Positions 1 through 6,480 of a DNA stretch of 10,175 nucleotides are shown in pieces. The DNA comes from SAR202 cluster bacterium (GTDB taxonomy: Bacteria > Chloroflexota > Dehalococcoidia > SAR202 > CAJWER01): assembly GCA_030740335.1 (NCBI GenBank), contig JASLXL010000043.1, forward strand, positions 1 through 10,175, in the 5' to 3' direction. The notes under the pieces are model-generated. The model saw only the letters and a program-made list of their open reading frames with translations, was not told the origin of the DNA and made no database searches. Each line of letters opens with the position of its first letter. Within the stretch, counting starts at the first letter, position 1. Position numbers and translations under genes: made by a program.

Positions 1-559
1 AATGCTGCAGTTCGGTCTGCGTCACCAGCTTGTGGCACTCATCCGCGTCCGCCGAAGTGAACTTCGTGCCAACCAGGTTCGGCACCGCAGCCTCGATCCG
101 TTTGTAGTCCTCTGTGACGAGCACGCGTCCTGATCTGGGCAGGTTGTAGTGGACAAATTTGGCGTCCGGGAAGCTTCCGCACACATCCTTGAAGTAGGTC
201 ATATACTCGTTGTCGGAGAGCGTCCCCCATGGCGGCATAGCTATCTGGAATACTCGAAATCCGATGTCGTACGCCGCGGCGATCTTCTCGACTACTAGCC
301 CAGTGGACATGGAGATGATGCCAACCATGGGATGCACGTCTGGTCTGTTGGTCTCCTCGCGGAATATCCCGACGATCTCCTTGAATCTGGACAGAGTAAT
401 GGCGTAGCCTTCGCCCGCCGTCCCGAAGATATACAGGTTGTTGTAGGTCTCCATGGCGTCCCGAATTTCGGCGCGGAAGGTGTCTTCGATCAACTCGTGA
501 TTTTCGTCCCAGGGCACTTCGCAGCTAACGAGAATCGACGACGGGTAGCGTTTGGTCAT
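1..559 (-). CDS. DapA/NanA-superfamily class I aldolase or dehydratase, 3' end cut by window edge
   Basis: This is the N-terminal 186 residues of a TIM-barrel lyase of the dihydrodipicolinate synthase/N-acetylneuraminate lyase superfamily. These cytoplasmic enzymes form a Schiff base with pyruvate, or act as sugar-acid dehydratases. I translated it by hand because the frame stays open to base 1. Visible signatures are GTAGEG at residues 46-51 (family GTTGE loop), YNLPRSGR at 138-145 with catalytic-type Tyr138 (family YNxPxRTG), and GTKFTS at 164-169 with Lys166 as the probable Schiff-base lysine. The spacing of these sites fits a roughly 300-residue family member, so about 110 residues should lie outside the window. 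The ATG at 559 has an AGAGGT SD about 8 nt upstream. It is divergent from the SDR/unknown pair, which suggests a shared catabolic unit. Lysine-biosynthetic DapA is less likely: the first Thr of the Thr-Thr pair is kept but the second is Ala48, and the neighbours are catabolic. The exact substrate is unknown. Confidence 0.88.
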   Translation of the reverse strand, partial: MTKRYPSSILVSCEVPWDENHELIEDTFRAEIRDAMETYNNLYIFGTAGEGYAITLSRFKEIVGIFREETNRPDVHPMVGIISMSTGLVVEKIAAAYDIGFRVFQIAMPPWGTLSDNEYMTYFKDVCGSFPDAKFVHYNLPRSGRVLVTEDYKRIEAAVPNLVGTKFTSADADECHKLVTQTELQH

Positions 560-660
560 TTAGGCGTACCTCTTGTGTAATGGCGGAAGTCTAGCATCAT
601 GAGCGGCGATACGATAGAGTGGCGCGCGGAGCATTCAATACACCTGCTGGCCGGCACGAG

Positions 661-672
661 GTGATATATCAC
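661..672. promoter_or_regulatory. Perfect 12-bp palindrome, candidate operator
   Basis: GTGATATATCAC is its own reverse complement over all 12 bases. It sits between the divergent aldolase gene and the SDR gene, just upstream of where SDR-like coding sequence begins. An unbroken AT-cored palindrome in a divergent intergenic region is typical of a dimeric repressor site. The regulator cannot be named, and the even spacing does not match the FadR-type GntR consensus. No convincing -35/-10 pair was found next to it on either strand. Confidence 0.4.
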
Positions 673-739
673 ACAGCACAGACGGAGACTCGAAGGGAAA
701 GTAGCAATCGTCACCGGCGCCGGCTCGTCCGGGGCAGGC

Positions 740-1489
740 GTGGGCACAGGGAAGGCGACCTCGATTGTCTTCGCACGTGAAGGCGCCAAGGTGCTGCTGG
801 TCGATCGGGATCCAAAGGTGGCACATGAGACCTTGGAGGTGATTGAAAGGGCAGGTGGCGTCGCCTCCGTCTTCGAAGCCGATGTCGCAAAAATCGGGGA
901 CTGTGAGGCACTGGTTAACGCCGCTGTCGAGCGCTATGGCGGCCTCGATATCCTGTTCAACAACGTTGCAATCCTCTCACTGGGCTCAGTCGTGGATGCC
1001 GACGAGCAGGAGTGGGACCGGATCATGCAGGTCAACGTCAAGAGCATGATGCTCACAAGCAAATTCGCAGTTCCGCGTATGTCAAGCTCCGGTGGCGGCT
1101 CCATCATCAACGTCTCTTCGGTGGAGGCGTTCCGGGGCGGCGCGAATCAACTCATCGCTTACTCCGTGTCCAAGGGCGCCATAGTGACACTGACTACGTC
1201 GATGGCTGTCCAGCACGGTCGCGAAAACGTGCGCGTCAACGGTATCGTCCCCGGTTACCTCTACACGCCACTCATCTCGGGATTTCTGTCCGATGAGGAT
1301 CGGGAAGAGATCCGCGACCGGCGTCGAAATTCCGCACCGTTGGGTGTGGAGGGCAATGCGTGGGACATTGCCTGGGCAGCTGCCTTCTTGGCGAGTGAAG
1401 AGGCGCGTTGGATCACGGGCGTGATGCTGCCGGTGGATGCGGGCCTCCTAGCCACCATGCCGCCGGCGATGCTGCAACATTTGAAATAA
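740..1489 (+). CDS. SDR-family NAD(P)-dependent oxidoreductase with unresolved 5' end
   Basis: A classical short-chain dehydrogenase that would oxidise a hydroxyl or reduce a ketone using NAD(P)(H) in the cytoplasm. Numbering from the GTG at 740, the visible features are VDRD at 21-24 (end of beta2, an acidic residue favouring NAD), NNVA at 74-77 (NNAG motif), Asn99, NVSS at 124-127 with the probable catalytic Ser127, YSVSK at 141-145 (Tyr141/Lys145), and a PG motif followed by YLYTPL. The oddity is the N-terminus. Beta1 and the TGxxxGxG dinucleotide loop (KVAIVTGAGSSGAG) are encoded in the same frame upstream, roughly 698-739. Between the in-frame TGA at 662 and the GTG at 740 there is no ATG, GTG or TTG. 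The GTG coordinate is therefore only the first conventional start and would give a Rossmann fold without its first strand. A rare start codon near 665-695, a sequencing error or a real lesion would explain this. It ends 18 nt before the next gene, so the two are probably cotranscribed. Confidence 0.85.
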   Translation: MGTGKATSIVFAREGAKVLLVDRDPKVAHETLEVIERAGGVASVFEADVAKIGDCEALVNAAVERYGGLDILFNNVAILSLGSVVDADEQEWDRIMQVNVKSMMLTSKFAVPRMSSSGGGSIINVSSVEAFRGGANQLIAYSVSKGAIVTLTTSMAVQHGRENVRVNGIVPGYLYTPLISGFLSDEDREEIRDRRRNSAPLGVEGNAWDIAWAAAFLASEEARWITGVMLPVDAGLLATMPPAMLQHLK

Positions 1490-1507
1490 GCGAGCAAGGA
1501 GAGACCT

Positions 1508-3256
1508 ATGGCACCCCGGGTACTGCACATCGAAGACCCCATGACGCCGCCACACTGGGCGTTACTGCAGCGCGAACTGATTCGCGCGGAGACGCTGGCG
1601 TGCCGCGAGTTCTACGAACACTACTTCGATGAGCGGGGGTATCTCCGCTGTGTTCCCCGTTGGGGAGGCGACGATGGGCCGGACGACGGGGCGGAGAATC
1701 TGCTGAATTGGACTATGCTGCATGCCCTGGGTGCTCCCGACATCGTTCTCGAGCTATACAAGAAGGGCTGGGAGGGCCATATACAGCAGTACACTGAAGC
1801 CAAGACCGTCGACGTGCCCATGGGCCGTGATGGCATGTACTACAAGGAATTCCCAGTCATGTTTGACTGGATGCACATTGGAGAGGGACTCAACGCGTTC
1901 ACACTCCAGGGGCTATCGGACCCTTATGACAGGGCATTGGAAAGCAGGACAAGACGCTTTACGGGCTTCTACACAGGTGACGACCCTCAGGCCGACAACT
2001 ATGACTCCGAGCACCGGATTATCCGCAGCATGTTCAACGGCAGTCGCGGACCGTTGCTCAGGAAGGCGACGGATGTTGACTGGGCAGGCGACCCGATCGA
2101 GATCGCCGGGCGCTTCGACCCAGGCCACGGCGAGCACGACTACGGTGAAATGTTGGTGCATTTCCAGGATTACAACGACATCGTGGGTGACCATCCACTG
2201 AACCTCGGTGCGACAACCCTCGCGTTCAATGCGTACGCCCTAACTAGTGAGCATAGTTTTCGTGATTGGGCGCTTGAGTACATCGACGCCTGGGTCGAGC
2301 GCACCGAGGCCAACGGCGGACTAATTCCGAGCAATATCGGACTGGACGGATCTATCGGAGGCGAGACCGACGGCAAGTGGTATGGCGGTGTCTACGGCTG
2401 GGGATTTTCAGTATATGACCCGGCAGACAAGGCGATCAGGCATCGTCCTTTCATGTTCAACCGGATACCCTACGGATTCGGCAACGGCCTACTGCTGACC
2501 GGAGACCAGCGCTACGTAGATACGTGGCGAGGAGTTATTCAGGCGGTCAATGCAAATGCCAAGATGGTCGATGGACGGACCATATACCCGAGGATGCATG
2601 GTGATGAAGGCTGGTACGACTTTAGAGAAAGACCATTCGACGAGGGGGCCCTCGCAGTGTACTACTGGTCGATGGTCGCGACGGACCGAGAGCGTGTACG
2701 AGACGACGAGTGGGTCCAGTATCTGGAAGGCGAGAACCCGGGCTATGCGATCGAGGCGCTCGAACGCGACCTAGAGGCGGTCCGCTGGCGAATGGAGCAA
2801 GTACGGAGCGATAAAGCCTCAGCCGACACAAGAATGTCCGACGACATGAACCATCTAGTCCCAGCGGTGACAGGATCCCTGACCCAGCTGATGCTCGGTG
2901 GGCTCCCGACCGGAAGAGAAGGCTACCCGCTGCACGCCCGTGTGCGTTACTTCGACCCCGAAGGCCGCCGCGCAGGCGTACCCGAGGACGTGGCCGCCCT
3001 GGTGACTCGCATGTCCGCAACCGAGACGGACGTAACGCTGGTGAATGTCAGCCAGGTGGAATCGCGCACAGTGGTAGTGCAGGGGGGGGGATACGGGGAG
3101 CACCAGATCGCCAGTGCGGTCGCGAATTGTCGGACTCTTGACGTGGACGCATCCGCCTACACAATCAGGCTTGCCCCAGGCTCGGGCGTCAATTTGACCC
3201 TAACCATGCGCCGCTACGCCAACAACCCGACCCTAGAGTTCCCCTGGAATCGCTAG
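1508..3256 (+). CDS. Unrecognised 582-residue protein, probably helical-barrel core plus C-terminal beta domain
   Basis: I do not recognise this protein as a member of a named family. It has no signal peptide or membrane segment, so it is probably cytoplasmic. Residues about 15-440 look largely helical and are dense in aromatic, Gly, Asp and His residues. Notable stretches are GGDDGPDD (53-60), YDSEHR (165-170), DPGHGEHDYGE (204-214), GDHPLN (227-232), a Gly/Trp-rich segment around 280-300 (GGETDGKWYGG and YGWGF) and HGDEGWYDF (364-372). Repeated helical segments with conserved acidic and aromatic loops suggest an (alpha/alpha)6-toroid of the kind used by glycan hydrolases and lyases. From about residue 475 the sequence turns beta-rich and hydrophobic, like a small sandwich domain. 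The ATG at 1508 follows an AAGGAGAG SD with good spacing, 18 nt after the SDR stop, so it is probably translated from the same message. A 9-G run at 3082-3090 lies inside the frame, but plausible protein continues after it. The enzymatic role is inference only. Confidence 0.85.
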   Translation: MAPRVLHIEDPMTPPHWALLQRELIRAETLACREFYEHYFDERGYLRCVPRWGGDDGPDDGAENLLNWTMLHALGAPDIVLELYKKGWEGHIQQYTEAKTVDVPMGRDGMYYKEFPVMFDWMHIGEGLNAFTLQGLSDPYDRALESRTRRFTGFYTGDDPQADNYDSEHRIIRSMFNGSRGPLLRKATDVDWAGDPIEIAGRFDPGHGEHDYGEMLVHFQDYNDIVGDHPLNLGATTLAFNAYALTSEHSFRDWALEYIDAWVERTEANGGLIPSNIGLDGSIGGETDGKWYGGVYGWGFSVYDPADKAIRHRPFMFNRIPYGFGNGLLLTGDQRYVDTWRGVIQAVNANAKMVDGRTIYPRMHGDEGWYDFRERPFDEGALAVYYWSMVATDRERVRDDEWVQYLEGENPGYAIEALERDLEAVRWRMEQVRSDKASADTRMSDDMNHLVPAVTGSLTQLMLGGLPTGREGYPLHARVRYFDPEGRRAGVPEDVAALVTRMSATETDVTLVNVSQVESRTVVVQGGGYGEHQIASAVANCRTLDVDASAYTIRLAPGSGVNLTLTMRRYANNPTLEFPWNR

Positions 3257-3269
3257 CTCAGACTTGTAT

Positions 3270-3391
3270 GTCACACTGAGCGGAGACGAGAAGGGACTGG
3301 GGTTGTGGAGTCGCCCTGCCGAAAAGGAAGGCGCACGCTCCCCACCCAGATGCTTCGTCAGAAGCTTCCTCAGGATGACAGAGTGGGGAGC
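3270..3391. repeat. Hairpin-rich intergenic element resembling a dispersed palindromic repeat; may terminate both converging genes
   Basis: This region lies between two converging genes. GTCACACTGAG at 3270-3280 pairs imperfectly (9 of 11) with CTCAGGATGAC at 3369-3379, like degraded terminal inverted repeats of a roughly 110-bp element. Nested at its right end, GCTCCCCAC (3337-3345) is the exact inverse of GTGGGGAGC (3383-3391), with one further C-G pair outside it. A short GCTTC-GTCA-GAAGC hairpin lies between those arms. The GTCATnCTGAG-type ends resemble interspersed small palindromic elements I associate with several bacterial genomes, but repeat status cannot be shown from one copy. The stem could also act as a bidirectional terminator, although no clean T-tract follows it. 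The rest of 3257-3488 holds no gene I can support. Confidence 0.45.
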
Positions 3392-3488
3392 GCCGCGTAC
3401 TGTCGATGGGCAAGCCCGTCGTCCACCCGTCAAGTCACCGCGCCTTTATGCACGCCCCACACCCCTCACTCCAAAAGCGCCCACGGTG

Positions 3489-5282
3489 CTACCAGCCTAT
3501 GGCGTAGCCTATGCTACCTTTGGGGGCTGCGCCGCCTTGTATGACGCCTCGCTCCTCGTCGATTCGGATGCCCATCACCTTGCCGCCTGTGTACGGCTCG
3601 GGCCACATCTCTAGGTCGTGGCCTCGTCGCCGCAGATCGTCGGCCGCGGCTGATGAAATCATTGGATCCAGCGTCACACGCCCTGGATAGGACTCTCTCG
3701 GGTAAAACGACGATGGGAAGTGAGTCGAGACGAGAGTAGGTGCGTCCAAGGCCTCCTGTATGTTCATCCCGAACTCGACGTAGTTGAGGAAAAATTGCAC
3801 CGTCCACTGCTCCTGGCCATCGCCGCCCGGTGTGCCGAACGCCATCCACGGCCTACCGTTGCGGGTCACCATCGATGGTGTCAGCGTCGCTCTTGGCCTC
3901 TTGCGTGGCTGGAGTGCGTTTGGCCGCTCCGGGTTCAGATAGAACATCTGGCCACGTGTACCGATGGGGAAACCGAGATCCGAGATAAGGGGCGATGTAC
4001 CGATCCAACCGCCCGATGGTGTTGCGGCCACCATGTTGCCCTCAATGTCTACGGCGTCCAGGTGCGTTGTGTCTCCAAGGTGGTGGCCTTGCCCGGCACC
4101 TTTAACGCCTGCTTCCATGCCGAGGGCCAGTCGGTTGTCCTCGCCGATGTCCCTGAGCGCGTATTCGGGGATGCCGTTGCCGACATCGCCCGGCCTCAGA
4201 TCCATCGATGCCGAAGGTCCGACGAGCCCACGACGTGCCTCGTTGTACTGCTTGGACAGCAGCGTGTCGAAGGGCACGTCATCGAACGTGGGGTCGCCAT
4301 AGTAGGCCTCGCGGTCGGCGAAGGCCAGCTTGCACGTCTCGACCCAGGTGTGCAGATACTCACCGGTGTTGTGACCCATCGCCTTGAGGTCTATGCCATC
4401 CAGTAGTGCCAGGTGCTGTACAAAGGTCGGGCCTTGAGTCCATGTCGGGCACTTGTGGACATCCAGTCCCTTGTAATTGTAGGAGACCGGCTCCTCGACG
4501 GTGGCGCGCCACTCGGCGATGTCGTCGTAGGAAAGTAGAGCCGTGCGCGTCGCCCCTGTCTCGTCTGTCACAGCGTGTGTGGATATGAACTTGGCGATCT
4601 TTTCGGCGATCTCACCCTTGTAAAAGGCGTCTCTGGCCGCCTCAATACCAGCTACACGGCCCATGTGTTTCGCGGACTCCTCCGCGGCACACATGGTCTT
4701 TAGCGTATTGGCGAAGTCGATGTTCCGAAACAGTTCGCCGACCTCGGGCACGCGTCCTCCTGGCAAATAGACATCACCGCTGGTCGGGTACTGCTCAGTG
4801 AATTTTTCTTGATTGCCTAGAAGCGCATTGTGCAGGCCTTCGTACATTGGAAACCCACCCTCGGCCAGTTCAAGAGCGGGCGCAAGCACCTGGGAATAGG
4901 ACATAGTGCCAAACCTGGCGAGGGCCTCGGCCCAGGTCCCTACAACAGCCGGAGCACAGGCCGGTAAGTAGCCGTCGCCTGGGATCATGTCTACGCCATT
5001 GTCACGGCACCAATCGATAGTGAGGTCCTTCGGTGACCAGCCCATGCCGGAGACAGCGTAGGTCTTGCCCTCTTTCGCAGAGTAGATGAGGGACGGTACC
5101 TCGCCGCCGATGCCATTGGACTGCGGCTCCAGCAGGTTCACACATATGCACATCGCAGCAGCGGCGTCGATGGCGTTCCCACCCTGTGTCATTATCCGCA
5201 TGCCCGCTTCTGCTGACAGGTAGTGGCCGGCAGTCACGACACCTCTTCTACCCATTATTACCGGTCTTGTTGTGAATCCCAT
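3489..5282 (-). CDS. Gamma-glutamyltransferase-like Ntn hydrolase, cytoplasmic
   Basis: A 597-residue member of the gamma-glutamyltranspeptidase/acylase family (N-terminal nucleophile hydrolases). These are made as a precursor that self-cleaves before a threonine, which then attacks gamma-glutamyl or other amide bonds. Visible features are the N-terminal AxxxGxxILxxGGNAxDAA-type segment at about 22-42 (QGGNAIDAA), NGIGGE at 56-61, and the processing site GDTTHLDAVD at 403-412 with Thr405 as the predicted nucleophile. KRPRATLTPS at 461-470 matches the KRPxSSMSP region, and GTPGGDG at 483-489 is the oxyanion-type glycine loop. There is no signal peptide, unlike periplasmic GGT. The Arg of the usual DxREtAP motif, which binds the glutamyl carboxylate, is absent (region 78-84 is SGMGWSP), and the Ser-Ser of the SSM motif is Ala-Thr. 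It may therefore be a YwrD-like hydrolase or acylase with another substrate. The ATG at 5282 has a strong AGGAGGAG SD 7 nt upstream. It lies 30 nt downstream of the UxuA-like gene, so they probably form an operon. Confidence 0.9.
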   Translation of the reverse strand: MGFTTRPVIMGRRGVVTAGHYLSAEAGMRIMTQGGNAIDAAAAMCICVNLLEPQSNGIGGEVPSLIYSAKEGKTYAVSGMGWSPKDLTIDWCRDNGVDMIPGDGYLPACAPAVVGTWAEALARFGTMSYSQVLAPALELAEGGFPMYEGLHNALLGNQEKFTEQYPTSGDVYLPGGRVPEVGELFRNIDFANTLKTMCAAEESAKHMGRVAGIEAARDAFYKGEIAEKIAKFISTHAVTDETGATRTALLSYDDIAEWRATVEEPVSYNYKGLDVHKCPTWTQGPTFVQHLALLDGIDLKAMGHNTGEYLHTWVETCKLAFADREAYYGDPTFDDVPFDTLLSKQYNEARRGLVGPSASMDLRPGDVGNGIPEYALRDIGEDNRLALGMEAGVKGAGQGHHLGDTTHLDAVDIEGNMVAATPSGGWIGTSPLISDLGFPIGTRGQMFYLNPERPNALQPRKRPRATLTPSMVTRNGRPWMAFGTPGGDGQEQWTVQFFLNYVEFGMNIQEALDAPTLVSTHFPSSFYPRESYPGRVTLDPMISSAAADDLRRRGHDLEMWPEPYTGGKVMGIRIDEERGVIQGGAAPKGSIGYAIGW

Positions 5283-5312
5283 TTCGTGTCTCCTCCTGAT
5301 ATAGTGCTGGGC

Positions 5313-6353
5313 CTAGTTTGCTCGTAGTTTGGATCTATCTTCGGCTTCGATGACCTGAAGTAGCGCGTTGATGTAGCCATAGCAATATGCGAAGCCGGTT
5401 CGGCGCGCCCCCGGTCCGACTACCTGCGGCGTGTGATCTGGCATGATCATATACTTGTAGTCGGCGTCACGATACATCCTCAGTGCTCGTAGCATGTCCA
5501 CGTCACCCTCATCGGGGAACACTTCAACAAAATCGAGCGACCCTCCCTTGATATTGCGATAGTGGACGTTAAATATCTTATCGCGCTCACCGAAATAGCG
5601 AATGATGTCGTATATTTCTTCGCCCGGATTATCAAGCATCTCGGAAACGGTGCCTTGACAGAAATTCAAGCCATGGTAGGGACTTGCATGCATGTCTACG
5701 AACCTCTTGAGCCCGTCTACCGTCCCAAGCACCCGAGCGACCCCTCGATATGTTTGGTCGCCAATACCTGGGTCCTGTGGATGGCACGCCAGCCGGATCT
5801 TATACTCCTCCGCAACAGGTACGACTATCTTCAGGAAATGATCTATGCGTTCCCACATCACCTCTGCAGGCGCATCCGCCACGTCGGGCAGCGTCTGGTC
5901 CAATTCAGCGTAGCGGAAGGTTGATAGCTTGGCCCCTCCACGTCCGTACGTCGACTCAGTTCGGAGAATGCCAAGGATGGTGACGTTGTACTTGCCGGCG
6001 GGGATGCCAGCAAGCGACATGCGACGAATTAGCTCGCAAATCTGATCAATCTCGCGGTCCCGCTCATCACTGGGACCGAGGAACACGTGGGGGGCACCGT
6101 TCTCGGCGATCGGACGCGACTCCAGCGGAAGTTCTATGATGTCTAGCGAAAGGCCGTGGGTCTCGATTTTTTCACGGAAGCCGGTAAGCAGGTCCACGTC
6201 CCACTCACGCCACGGCTCCGGAGGGCTCGCGCAGATGTTCTTGACCCCGAGCTGCGGGAGCAGCTTGAGGTCGCTATCATCCTGTGGAGGATCCTGAGTT
6301 CCGACGTGCAAAACGTTTGTCTCCCATGTAGCGCGAGCCCAATCTAACCACAT
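5313..6353 (-). CDS. Mannonate dehydratase (UxuA)-like TIM-barrel protein
   Basis: A 346-residue TIM-barrel protein related to D-mannonate dehydratase, which removes water from an aldonic acid to give 2-keto-3-deoxygluconate. The metal-site pattern of the family is complete: His191 in CHPQDP (190-195), Cys232 in NFCQGT (230-235), His264 in NVHYRN (262-267), and Asp306/His307 in PDHTP (305-309). EVFPDEGDVDM (277-287) matches the family GDVDM segment. It is shorter than the roughly 394-residue E. coli UxuA, and its overall sequence is divergent, so a different sugar acid or an isomerase role is possible. Start choice is uncertain. The ATG at 6353 has no good SD, while a TTG at 6311 (residue 15) is preceded by GGGAG with 9 nt spacing and would begin at the conserved-looking HVGTQ segment. 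It is the first gene of a minus-strand pair with the GGT-like gene and is divergent from the DSD1-type gene. The combination fits catabolism of an aldonic or uronic acid conjugate (inference). Confidence 0.8.
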   Translation of the reverse strand: MWLDWARATWETNVLHVGTQDPPQDDSDLKLLPQLGVKNICASPPEPWREWDVDLLTGFREKIETHGLSLDIIELPLESRPIAENGAPHVFLGPSDERDREIDQICELIRRMSLAGIPAGKYNVTILGILRTESTYGRGGAKLSTFRYAELDQTLPDVADAPAEVMWERIDHFLKIVVPVAEEYKIRLACHPQDPGIGDQTYRGVARVLGTVDGLKRFVDMHASPYHGLNFCQGTVSEMLDNPGEEIYDIIRYFGERDKIFNVHYRNIKGGSLDFVEVFPDEGDVDMLRALRMYRDADYKYMIMPDHTPQVVGPGARRTGFAYCYGYINALLQVIEAEDRSKLRAN

Positions 6354-6385
6354 TCCATGAGTCGGGAACAGTGGCCCGGCGTTGA

Positions 6386-6414
6386 TTGACTGAATATAGC
6401 GCCGTTGCTATACT
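6386..6414 (+). promoter_or_regulatory. Sigma-70-type promoter of the DSD1-family gene
   Basis: TTGACT at 6386-6391 is followed by a 17-bp spacer and TATACT at 6409-6414. A TGC precedes the -10 hexamer, giving an extended -10 element. Transcription would start near 6421, leaving a leader of about 60 nt before the ATG at 6481. The match is close to consensus and lies on the correct strand and side. The minus strand offers TATATT (6393-6398) as a possible -10 for the divergent gene, but its nearest -35 (TTGACG) is 22 bp away, so that one is weak. Confidence 0.65.
6395..6412. promoter_or_regulatory. Inverted repeat overlapping the promoter, candidate operator
   Basis: TATAGC at 6395-6400 and GCTATA at 6407-6412 are exact inverse copies separated by 6 bp. 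The right arm covers most of the -10 hexamer of the plus-strand promoter, and the left arm overlaps the possible minus-strand -10. A dimeric regulator bound here would block both divergent transcripts. The regulator is not encoded in this window. Confidence 0.45.
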
Positions 6415-6480
6415 CTCCGCCGTCAACCACGTCCTGCCCCGCCACCAAGCACAACCCCAAAATCCCTTCAGGAGCGCCCC

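Noticed and set aside
599..664. Short plus-strand frame of 21 codons (ATG 599 to TGA 662), in the same frame as the SDR
   Set aside because: No SD, no recognisable peptide, and it lies in a divergent control region. Kept only as part of the SDR start question.
3082..3090. Run of nine G residues as a possible programmed or accidental frameshift
   Set aside because: The frame continues for 55 codons with plausible beta-rich protein and a natural stop. No slippery-site context or alternative product was seen.
3494..3513. Direct repeat AGCCTATG (3494-3501 and 3506-3513)
   Set aside because: It lies in the last codons of the GGT-like gene and is explained by the repeated Ile-Gly pairs of its C-terminus.
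3264..3614. Plus-strand 116-codon frame in the converging intergenic region
   Set aside because: It overlaps the hairpin element and the 3' end of the GGT-like gene. Its composition is Arg/Pro-rich, typical of a chance frame, and it has no SD.
3720..4406. Long plus-strand frame (228 codons) opposite the GGT-like gene
   Set aside because: It is antisense to a strongly supported coding sequence, has no family motifs, and its composition mirrors the opposite strand.
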